Source: an uncultured Acetatifactor sp. (GTDB taxonomy: Bacteria; Bacillota; Clostridia; Lachnospirales; Lachnospiraceae). Taken from it: DNA of 64,000 nucleotides. Positions 17,187 through 24,316 of the stretch are shown one piece after another (the stretch's first letter is position 1; every line of letters starts with the position of its first letter). The stretch covers positions 202,936 through 266,935 of the forward strand of contig CAJUAB010000002.1 in NCBI GenBank assembly GCA_910583845.1, read 5' to 3'. The notes under the pieces are model-generated. The model worked only from the letters and a program-made list of their open reading frames with translations. It was not told the origin of the DNA and did not search any database. Both the position numbers and the translations under genes were made by a program.

Positions 17187-18349
17187 ATCATCTGTTTGTC
17201 CACATCTATGACGGCGCAGTAACGGTTGTCCTGTTCTTTGAGCCGACGGTTGATCAGCTCGCAGAGTCCCGCGTCGCTGTAGTCAAAATCATAGGGAGTT
17301 ACCACGTCAAAAATCAGATTGGTGTGCGTGGGACCAGTCACAATGCGGAAATCGTGGAGTGTCAGCCGCTCGTCTATGGTGGAAAGCACATGCTGGGCCA
17401 TGATTTTCAGCCGCTGTGTCTGTTCGTCGTGAATGCACACAGGGTCCATATGGATTACGGCGCTACAGCCAAGCTCGCTGTGCAGTCTGTGCTCTGCCAG
17501 GTCAATAGTGTCATGCAGCTCCAACAGGTCCCCGTCCGCAGGAACCTCCGCGTGGAGGGAAATCAGTACCCGCCCGGGACCGTAGTTGTGGACAATCAGG
17601 TCATGAATGCCCAGAATGGCCGGATGGGACATGACAATGTCCTCAATCTGCTTTACAAAGGCCGGGTCCGGCGCCTGCCCCAGCAGAGGGTTGAGGGTGT
17701 CTCTCGCGGCCTGGAAGCCCGCGTAGAGGATAAACAGTCCCACCAGAACGCCGCAGTAACCGTCGATGGCCAGACCGGAAAAGCGGACGGTCAGAGTGGC
17801 GGCCAGCACGGCGGTGGTGGCCAGCGTGTCGCTGAGGCTGTCGGTGGCGGTGGCTTTCATGGCGGCGGAATCAATCTGTCTGCCGATCCGGGCATTGTAC
17901 AGAGCCATATAACATTTCACAAGGATGGAGGCCGCCAGAATAACCACGATCACAGGAGAAAAAATCAGCTCCTGGGGATGCAGTATCTTTTCCACGGAAC
18001 TTTTGATCAGCTCAAAGGCCATCAGCAGGATCAGCAGGGAAACCAGAAAACCGGAAATATATTCGATGCGTCCGTGCCCGAAGGGGTGTCCCGGGTCAGG
18101 CTTATGGCCCGCCATCCTGAACCCGATCAGCGTTATAATGGAGGAACCCGCGTCCGACAGGTTGTTGAACGCGTCCGCCGTGATGGCGATGGAGCCGCTG
18201 AACAGTCCGGCAAAAAATTTCCCGGCAAAAAGCAGCAGATTCAGCGCGATTCCCACGGCTCCGCAGAGCACGCCATAGGCCTGCCGCACTGCGGGGGAGG
18301 ATGTATTTTGATAGTCTTTGATAAAAATTCTGGTGAGTAAAGTAATCAT
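17183..18349 (-). CDS. Cation diffusion facilitator (CDF) family metal efflux transporter
   Basis: 388 residues from ATG 18349, chosen because GGAAAGGAAAAC precedes it. Six hydrophobic segments; the metal site is visible in TADAFNNLSDAG (TM2, HxxxD/DxxxD type) and TATDSLSDTLAT (TM5). The GHPFGHGRIEYI loop is characteristic of the family. The C-terminal cytoplasmic domain is extended (about 210-388), with a second regulatory-like part after 310. It exports divalent cations such as Zn, Mn or Fe by proton antiport; the metal cannot be set from sequence. Opposite in direction to gpmI, with about 290 bp between them. Confidence 0.92.
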   Translation of the reverse strand: MITLLTRIFIKDYQNTSSPAVRQAYGVLCGAVGIALNLLLFAGKFFAGLFSGSIAITADAFNNLSDAGSSIITLIGFRMAGHKPDPGHPFGHGRIEYISGFLVSLLILLMAFELIKSSVEKILHPQELIFSPVIVVILAASILVKCYMALYNARIGRQIDSAAMKATATDSLSDTLATTAVLAATLTVRFSGLAIDGYCGVLVGLFILYAGFQAARDTLNPLLGQAPDPAFVKQIEDIVMSHPAILGIHDLIVHNYGPGRVLISLHAEVPADGDLLELHDTIDLAEHRLHSELGCSAVIHMDPVCIHDEQTQRLKIMAQHVLSTIDERLTLHDFRIVTGPTHTNLIFDVVTPYDFDYSDAGLCELINRRLKEQDNRYCAVIDVDKQMI

Positions 18350-18551
18350 GTTTTCCTTTCCGTGCGGCAAAGATCGCGCAAAGGGTGAATATTTCATTAT
18401 TTTACTCCCGTGTCGTGGCAAATGCAACCCCCAAAACGAGGAAGCTCAAAATCCCCTGTCCGCCGGACAACTCGCTCCCCGGGGCATCTTCCGGAGCGGC
18501 CCGCCAGCGGTATTTCCCGGCATTATCCCGGATTTCCGTATAAAAATATGG

Positions 18552-18580
18552 TTGCGCGGCGGAAAAATAAAGTGTATAAT
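18552..18580 (+). promoter_or_regulatory. Sigma-A promoter for gpmI
   Basis: TTGCGC (18552-18557), 17 bp, perfect TATAAT (18575-18580), about 58 bp before the gpmI start. The rest of the 18350-18638 gap holds no gene that I can support. Confidence 0.7.
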
Positions 18581-18638
18581 TTCCACGAAAAGCCAAATAC
18601 TGAATGAACATGCTCGCAAGAGCGGAAATGGAGGAAAT

Positions 18639-20183
18639 ATGAGCAGGAAACCGATCGTTTTAATGATTCTGGACGGCTATGGGCTGAACGAAAAAACCGA
18701 GGGCAATGCCGTGGCGCAGGCGAAAAAGCCCAATCTGGATAAACTGATGCAGGAATATCCCTGGGTGCGGGGCAACGCCAGCGGCATGGCTGTAGGCCTG
18801 CCGGAGGGGCAGATGGGAAATTCCGAGGTGGGTCATCTGAATATGGGAGCGGGCCGCATTGTATATCAGGAGCTGACCAGGATTACCAAGGAGATCATGG
18901 ACGGTACTTTCTTTGAGAATCCCGCGCTGCTGAAGGCGGTGGAAAACTGTAAAAAGAACGGCAGCGCCCTGCACCTCATGGGACTTTTGTCCGACGGCGG
19001 CGTACACAGCCATAACACGCATCTGTATGGCCTGCTGGAGCTGGCCAAGCGGCAGGGGCTTGACAAAGTGTATGTACACTGCTTCCTGGACGGCCGGGAT
19101 ACGCCTCCTGCCAGCGGCAAGGGTTTTGCGGAGGAGCTGGTCGCGGAGATGGAGAAGATCGGCATCGGTAAAATCGCTTCCGTCATGGGCCGTTACTATG
19201 CCATGGACAGAGACAACAATTATGACAGGGTGAAGCTGGCCTATGACGCCATGACCAGAGGAGAAGGCCTGACAGCGGCCTGCGGTGTCTGCGGCATTGC
19301 GCAGTCCTATGACCGTGAGGAGACGGATGAGTTTGTAAAGCCTACGGTGGCGGTGGAGGACGGCAGGCCTGTGGCGACGGTTCAGGACGGGGACTCCGTG
19401 GTGTTCTTCAACTTCCGTCCGGACCGGGCCAGAGAGATCACCAGGGCTTTCTGCGATGATGATTTCAAGGGCTTTGACCGCGGGCCCAGAAAGGACATCA
19501 CTTTCGTCTGCTTTAGTGATTATGATCCCACCATTCCCAACAAGGAAGTGGCGTTCCATAAGGTGGCGGTGACCAATACCTTCGGAGAGTGGCTGGCCGC
19601 CAACAACATGACCCAGGCCAGGATTGCCGAGACCGAGAAATACGCCCATGTGACTTTCTTCTTCAACGGGGGCGTGGAGGAGCCCAATCCCGGCGAGGAC
19701 AGGGTGTTGGTCAATTCTCCCAAGGATGTGGCCACCTATGACCTAAAGCCTCAGATGAGCGCCTACGAGGTGTGTGACAGGCTTTGCGAAGCCATCCGCA
19801 GCGACAAATATGATGTGATCATCATCAATTTTGCCAACCCCGATATGGTGGGGCATACCGGCGTGGAGGAAGCTGCCATCAAGGCAGTGGAAGCCGTGGA
19901 CTCCTGTGTGGGCAGAGCGGTGGAGGCTATAAGGGACGTGGACGGCATCCTGTTCATCTGTGCGGATCACGGCAACGCGGAGCAGTTGGTGGACTATGAG
20001 AGCGGTGCTCCTTTCACTGCCCACACCACCAATCAGGTGCCCTTCATTCTGGTGAACGCGGACCCTGCTTACGGTCTGCGGGAGGGCGGCTGCCTGGCGG
20101 ATATTATTCCCACATTGATCGAACTCATGGGCAGGGAGCAGCCCGCCGAGATGACGGGTAAGAGCCTGCTGGTCAGGAAATAA
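18639..20183 (+). CDS. gpmI: Cofactor-independent phosphoglycerate mutase
   Basis: 514 residues from ATG 18639 (ribosome site GGAGG at 18631), the usual size for the family. The N-terminus KPIVLMILDGYGLNE carries the first metal ligand (Asp in LDGYG). GQMGNSEVGHLNMGAG contains the catalytic Ser (NSEVGH), and the second metal cluster includes ADHGNAEQ and the FTAHTTNQVPF region. It converts 3-phosphoglycerate to 2-phosphoglycerate with Mn2+, the glycolytic step just before enolase, whose gene lies 2.3 kb downstream. It has its own promoter. Confidence 0.97.
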   Translation: MSRKPIVLMILDGYGLNEKTEGNAVAQAKKPNLDKLMQEYPWVRGNASGMAVGLPEGQMGNSEVGHLNMGAGRIVYQELTRITKEIMDGTFFENPALLKAVENCKKNGSALHLMGLLSDGGVHSHNTHLYGLLELAKRQGLDKVYVHCFLDGRDTPPASGKGFAEELVAEMEKIGIGKIASVMGRYYAMDRDNNYDRVKLAYDAMTRGEGLTAACGVCGIAQSYDREETDEFVKPTVAVEDGRPVATVQDGDSVVFFNFRPDRAREITRAFCDDDFKGFDRGPRKDITFVCFSDYDPTIPNKEVAFHKVAVTNTFGEWLAANNMTQARIAETEKYAHVTFFFNGGVEEPNPGEDRVLVNSPKDVATYDLKPQMSAYEVCDRLCEAIRSDKYDVIIINFANPDMVGHTGVEEAAIKAVEAVDSCVGRAVEAIRDVDGILFICADHGNAEQLVDYESGAPFTAHTTNQVPFILVNADPAYGLREGGCLADIIPTLIELMGREQPAEMTGKSLLVRK

Positions 20184-20202
20184 GGCAAAGCGCGTAAGGC
20201 GG

Positions 20203-20238
20203 GGAAAAGGGTAAGTACATAGCTGCTTACCCTTTTCC
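20203..20238 (+). terminator. Hairpin after gpmI (probable terminator)
   Basis: Perfect 13-bp stem GGAAAAGGGTAAG (20203-20215) / CTTACCCTTTTCC (20226-20238) with a 10-nt loop, 19 bp after the gpmI stop. There is no T-run on the plus side, so it may be a weak terminator or an mRNA-stabilising hairpin. Confidence 0.55.
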
Positions 20239-20267
20239 AGACATAAACGGAGGAAGGAGAGGGATGT

Positions 20268-21290
20268 ATGGCAAAGGTAACATTGGGGAAAACGGGGATC
20301 ACGGTGGAAAAAAACGCTTTCGGAGCGCTGCCGGTGCAGCGGATTGACAGGCAGGAGGCAGTCAGACTGCTGCGCAGGGCCTATGACGGGGGAATCACCT
20401 TCTTTGACACTGCCAGATGGTACACGGACAGCGAGGAGAAAGTGGGAGAGGCTTTTGCGGGCATGCGGGAAAAGGTGTATATCGCTACCAAGACCGGAGC
20501 TTTGAACGCGGCGGATTTCCAGAAGGATCTGGAGACCTCCCTGCGCAATCTGCGGACGGATTATATTGATATTTACCAGTTCCACAATCCCGCCTTCTGC
20601 CCCAGGCCGGAGGACGGCAGCGGATTGTATGAGGCCATGCTGAAGGCCCGGGATCAGGGCAAGGTGCGTCATATCGGCATTACCAACCACAGGCTGAACG
20701 TGGCCCGGGAGGCGGTGGAGAGCGGGCTGTATGAGACTTTGCAGTTTCCGTTCTGCTATCTGGCCGCGGAACAGGATATGGAGCTGGTGAAGAAAACGGC
20801 GGAGGCGGACATGGGCTTTATCGCCATGAAAGCGTTGTCAGGGGGGCTGATTACCAATTCCGCGGCAGCTTACGCCTACCTGGCGCAGTATGAGAATGTA
20901 CTTCCCATATGGGGGATTCAGCGGGAGTCGGAGCTTAATGAGTTTCTGTCCTATATAGGACAGCCCCCGGTGATGGACGGGGAGCTGGAAGCCGTGATTG
21001 CCCGGGACAGGCAGGAGCTGCAAGGAGATTTTTGCAGAGGCTGCGGCTACTGCATGCCCTGCCCTGTGGGCATAGAGATCAACAATATGGCCAGAATGAG
21101 CCTGATGATCCGGCGCGCGCCCTCCGAGGCCCAGCTGACGCCCGAGATGCAGGAGAAGATGCATAAGATCAAGGAATGTCTGCACTGCGGCAAATGCAGG
21201 AGTAAATGTCCTTACGGTCTGGACACGCCTGCGCTGCTTGCGAAAAACTATCAGGATTATCTGGAGATTCTGGCCGGCAAGGCGTATTGA
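20268..21290 (+). CDS. Aldo/keto reductase with C-terminal 4Fe-4S ferredoxin domain
   Basis: 340 residues. The N-terminal TIM-barrel shows the AKR signature (GGITFFDTARWYTDSEEKVG, with the catalytic Asp/Tyr region, and later HIGITNHRLNVAREAV). The last ~80 residues carry two cysteine clusters (CRGCGYCMPCPVGIEI and CLHCGKCRSKCP), a dicluster ferredoxin-like domain found in anaerobe-specific AKRs. It likely reduces or oxidises a carbonyl/hydroxyl substrate using iron-sulfur-mediated electron transfer; the substrate is unknown. The start at ATG 20268 has a good GGAAGGAGAGGG site. Stands alone between gpmI and the C39-like gene. Confidence 0.93.
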   Translation: MAKVTLGKTGITVEKNAFGALPVQRIDRQEAVRLLRRAYDGGITFFDTARWYTDSEEKVGEAFAGMREKVYIATKTGALNAADFQKDLETSLRNLRTDYIDIYQFHNPAFCPRPEDGSGLYEAMLKARDQGKVRHIGITNHRLNVAREAVESGLYETLQFPFCYLAAEQDMELVKKTAEADMGFIAMKALSGGLITNSAAAYAYLAQYENVLPIWGIQRESELNEFLSYIGQPPVMDGELEAVIARDRQELQGDFCRGCGYCMPCPVGIEINNMARMSLMIRRAPSEAQLTPEMQEKMHKIKECLHCGKCRSKCPYGLDTPALLAKNYQDYLEILAGKAY

Positions 21291-21430
21291 ACCGTGATAT
21301 TTTGTGAAAAAATAAAGTTTACAGATACAACTTTGTGACAGCGCGGTGGGAAAATGAAACCGTAACAAAGGCGGAGACCGCCGGGGCATGCTTGACACAC
21401 GCTCCGGGCATGATGGAAGGAACAGAGGAT

Positions 21431-22444
21431 ATGCGGCAGAGGAATGGGGACAGGAGACAGCAGAGAATTTTTCAGGCAGTGGCATTGGGGGCGGCATGGG
21501 TCTGCATCGCGCTGTGCCTGATCCAGCTGGCTCAGGTAAGGGGACAGCTGAGAGAACAGAGGGAACTGATCAGCCGCACCTGCAATATGGTGCAGATGTA
21601 CCACGCGGATGTCACGGGCGGACAGGACAGCGGAAGTGAGTGGCAGATCAGTCACGGCGCGGCGGACGCGGTGACGGTGGGCACCCTTTCGATCTCCTAC
21701 GCGGAGAGATGCGCCCTGGATCATGTGGACAGCCCTCAGGAGCGAAACAGCCGACAGGTGCTGGAGAGACTGGAGGAATTGGGACAGTGGGATGAGCGGA
21801 TCGCCGCAATCTCTCAGAACAGCGGAGCGTATCCGGAACGCCTGCTGGAAGCGCTGGCCAACAATCCCGAGATGGCGGACTTTGCAAAGGGCTGGCTGAC
21901 CGCGGAGCACAGAGCCGCCGGAGGTCTGACGGAGAGCGAGAAAGAAGAGGAGTTTCCGCTTTTTCTGCAATGGGACCCCCGATGGGGATATGCCCCCTAT
22001 GGGGATGACAGCTGTATTGCCGTTTCCGGCTGCGGTCCCACCTGCCTGTCCATGGCGTTATACTATCTCACGGGGGACGAGAGTCTGACTCCGGATGTGA
22101 TCGCTGCCTACAGTATGGAGAAAGGATATTATTTGTCCGGAACAGGCACATTGTGGGCACTGATGGAGGATGTGGCTCCCTGGTACGGCGTGGGAGTAAG
22201 CCAGCCCTCCGCCACGGAGTGGGAGATGAAGGCGGCGTTGGATGACGGGAAGGTGCTGATTCTCTCCATGAGGCCGGGAGATTTCACGGCGGGGGGACAC
22301 TTTATCGTGATTTACGGTTATGATCAGGATGGCTTTCTGGTCAATGATCCCAACTGTGTGGCCCGCAGCCGCATGAGATGGACCTACGACCAGATTTGCA
22401 GGCAGATCAAGCAGCTGTGGGTTTTTGAAAAGGAATCGTGTTGA
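21431..22444 (+). CDS. Membrane-anchored C39-like (papain-fold) peptidase
   Basis: 337 residues from ATG 21431; upstream in-frame starts (21335, 21410) are possible. One N-terminal membrane segment (about 15-33), a helical region, then a C39-like domain: DDSCIAVSGCGPTCLSMALY holds the nucleophile Cys in the GCGPTC context, and AGGHFIVIYGYDQDGFLVND holds the catalytic His and Asp. These are extracellular or wall-associated cysteine peptidases (peptidase_C39_2 type), not linked here to an ABC exporter. Substrate unknown. No bacteriocin genes are adjacent. Confidence 0.82.
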   Translation: MRQRNGDRRQQRIFQAVALGAAWVCIALCLIQLAQVRGQLREQRELISRTCNMVQMYHADVTGGQDSGSEWQISHGAADAVTVGTLSISYAERCALDHVDSPQERNSRQVLERLEELGQWDERIAAISQNSGAYPERLLEALANNPEMADFAKGWLTAEHRAAGGLTESEKEEEFPLFLQWDPRWGYAPYGDDSCIAVSGCGPTCLSMALYYLTGDESLTPDVIAAYSMEKGYYLSGTGTLWALMEDVAPWYGVGVSQPSATEWEMKAALDDGKVLILSMRPGDFTAGGHFIVIYGYDQDGFLVNDPNCVARSRMRWTYDQICRQIKQLWVFEKESC

Positions 22445-22456
22445 GATGCATAAACG

Positions 22457-22519
22457 GCCTCCTTACCGGAGATACTTTCCACATTGATATATGCGGATTG
22501 GTACTTTCGTAAAGGAGGC
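22457..22519 (+). promoter_or_regulatory. Leader hairpin able to mask the enolase ribosome-binding site
   Basis: GCCTCCTTAC (22457-22466) is complementary to GTAAAGGAGGC (22509-22519), which contains the complete AAAGGAGG Shine-Dalgarno of eno (one bulged base). The ~42-nt loop leaves room for an alternative fold. It could regulate eno translation; no known riboswitch fold was recognised. Confidence 0.4.
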
Positions 22520-22526
22520 GTTTTTT

Positions 22527-23840
22527 ATGATATTTTTGGAGATTGTGAGTGTCCGTGGGCGGGAAATTCTGGATTCAAGGGGAAATCCCACGGTGGAGGC
22601 AGAGGTTGCGGTCAGGGACAGGGTGAGCGGCCATATTCACACGGGTCTGGCGGCTGTGCCCTCCGGTGCCAGCACCGGGCGCTTCGAGGCGGTGGAACTG
22701 AGGGACGCGCAGCCTAGGTATTTCGGGCTGGGGGTCCGCAACGCAGTGAAGAACATCAATGAGAAATTGTCCCCCCTGCTCTGCGGCCGCAACGCCCTGG
22801 AGCAGATTCAGATCGACAGTCTGATGGTGGAGGCGGACGGCACGGACAACAAGGCGAATCTGGGGGCCAACGCAATTCTGGCGGTGTCTCTGGCCTGCGC
22901 CAGGGCGGCGGCCTGCGCGCTGCATATTCCGCTGTACCGTTATCTGGGCGGCACCTCCGCACGGCGCATGCCCGTTCCCATGATGAATATATTGAACGGC
23001 GGAAAACATGCCGCTAACACCGTGGACTTTCAGGAGTTCATGATCATGCCCGTGCAGGCGGAGAGCTTTGCGGAGGGACTGCGGATCTGCGCGGAGATTT
23101 ACCACAATCTGAAGGGACTGCTGCAGGAGCAGGGCCTGTCCACCGGGGTGGGGGATGAGGGCGGCTTCGCGCCGGATCTGCCGGACGCGGAGAGCGTGCT
23201 GGAGTATATTATGGACGCGATTGGCGCCGCGGGCTATACGCCGGGGCAGGACATCAGGATCGCGCTGGACGTGGCCAGCAGCGAGCTCTACAATGAAAAG
23301 ACCGGGATGTATCACTTTCCCGGGGAGAGCCGGTTGAAGAGCCAGGAGGTGATCCGGGATACCCAGGAGATGATCGCCTATTATGAGCGGCTGATGGAGC
23401 GCTTCCCCATCTATTCCATCGAAGACGGCCTGGCGGAGGATGACTGGGACGGATGGCAGCTGATGACCCAGCGCATCGGAGAGAGGGTGCAGCTGGTGGG
23501 AGACGATCTGTTTGTGACCAATGTCAAGCGTCTGGACGCGGGAATCCAGCTGCATGTGGCCAATGCCATCCTGGTGAAGGTCAACCAGATCGGAACGCTG
23601 ACGGAGGCTATGGAAGCGGTGGAACTGGCCAAAAGGAACGGGTACCACGCCGTGATTTCCCACCGCTCCGGAGAGACGGAGGACACGACCATAGCGGATA
23701 TCGCCGTGGCTATGAACACAGGGCAGATCAAGACCGGCGCGCCCTGCCGCAGCGACCGTGTGGCAAAATACAACCGTCTGCTGCGCATCGAGGAGGAACT
23801 AAACGGCTATGGCTGCTATATGGACCCGGGACGGCGGTAG
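22527..23840 (+). CDS. eno: Enolase
   Basis: 437 residues from ATG 22527, following AAAGGAGG with a T-rich spacer. Conserved landmarks: SVRGREILDSRGNPTVE at the N-terminus, GANAILAVSLACARAAA, the metal-ligand region (ALDVASSELY, SIEDGLAEDDWDGW, VGDDLFVTN), the catalytic Lys in ILVKVNQIGTLTE and the SHRSGETEDTTIADIAV loop. It dehydrates 2-phosphoglycerate to phosphoenolpyruvate in glycolysis. It precedes secG-rnr-smpB-ssrA, a common Firmicutes arrangement. The leader hairpin may tune its translation. Confidence 0.97.
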   Translation: MIFLEIVSVRGREILDSRGNPTVEAEVAVRDRVSGHIHTGLAAVPSGASTGRFEAVELRDAQPRYFGLGVRNAVKNINEKLSPLLCGRNALEQIQIDSLMVEADGTDNKANLGANAILAVSLACARAAACALHIPLYRYLGGTSARRMPVPMMNILNGGKHAANTVDFQEFMIMPVQAESFAEGLRICAEIYHNLKGLLQEQGLSTGVGDEGGFAPDLPDAESVLEYIMDAIGAAGYTPGQDIRIALDVASSELYNEKTGMYHFPGESRLKSQEVIRDTQEMIAYYERLMERFPIYSIEDGLAEDDWDGWQLMTQRIGERVQLVGDDLFVTNVKRLDAGIQLHVANAILVKVNQIGTLTEAMEAVELAKRNGYHAVISHRSGETEDTTIADIAVAMNTGQIKTGAPCRSDRVAKYNRLLRIEEELNGYGCYMDPGRR

Positions 23841-23869
23841 TGTGAGTTTGAGAAAATAAGAAAAAATAC

Positions 23870-23898
23870 TTGCGCACCTGGAAAATATATGCTACAAT
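23870..23898 (+). promoter_or_regulatory. Sigma-A promoter for secG
   Basis: TTGCGC (23870-23875), 17 bp, TACAAT (23893-23898), about 70 bp before secG. It separates secG-rnr-smpB expression from eno. Confidence 0.65.
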
Positions 23899-23966
23899 CA
23901 TTTTTGTTTGGCACATCATTGTGCATGTGGACTGTGATTTTTATCGGATGAACGAAAAGAGGTATC

Positions 23967-24209
23967 ATGATGGGAATACTGAGAGGTATACTGACAGTCT
24001 TGTTTATATTTGATTGTATAGCACTGGTGGTTGTAGTTCTGATGCAGGAGGGCAAGGCAGCGGGCCTTGGCGCGATCAGCGGCGCGGCGGAGACCTATTG
24101 GGGTAAGAATAAGGGACGTTCCATGGAAGGGATGCTGGTGAAGCTCACAAAGATCCTGGCTGTGGCATTTATCCTTTTTGCCGTGGTACTGAACCTGAAT
24201 GTATTTTAA
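23967..24209 (+). CDS. secG: Preprotein translocase subunit SecG
   Basis: 80 residues, two membrane segments (about 5-25 and 55-77) joined by the conserved loop LMQEGKAAGLGAISGAAETYWGK. SecG assists the SecYE channel in protein export. Its stop is followed within 15 bp by a strong terminator, so read-through into rnr must be partial or rnr has another promoter. Confidence 0.95.
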   Translation: MMGILRGILTVLFIFDCIALVVVVLMQEGKAAGLGAISGAAETYWGKNKGRSMEGMLVKLTKILAVAFILFAVVLNLNVF

Positions 24210-24219
24210 TGGCGGAAGA

Positions 24220-24251
24220 AAACACCCTTGCTGATCAAGGGTGTTTTTTAA
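24220..24251 (+). terminator. Intrinsic terminator between secG and rnr
   Basis: Perfect 11-bp stem AAACACCCTTG (24220-24230) / CAAGGGTGTTT (24236-24246), 5-nt loop, followed by a T-run. Acts as a terminator or attenuator before rnr. Confidence 0.88.
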
Positions 24252-24316
24252 ACGCTTTGTATGACGGTGGATCGGAGCAAATTTCCTATGTCCACGATAC
24301 GCGGATAGGGGCAGAT

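Noticed and set aside
17324..18340. 338-codon plus-strand frame opposite the CDF transporter gene
   Set aside because: Shadow frame with Gln/His/Gly bias; the minus-strand protein has clear CDF motifs.
24209..24316. Longer start for rnr at 24209
   Set aside because: It would place the secG terminator hairpin inside the coding sequence and overlaps the secG stop; ATG 24317 has a better ribosome site and sits nearer the known N-domain.
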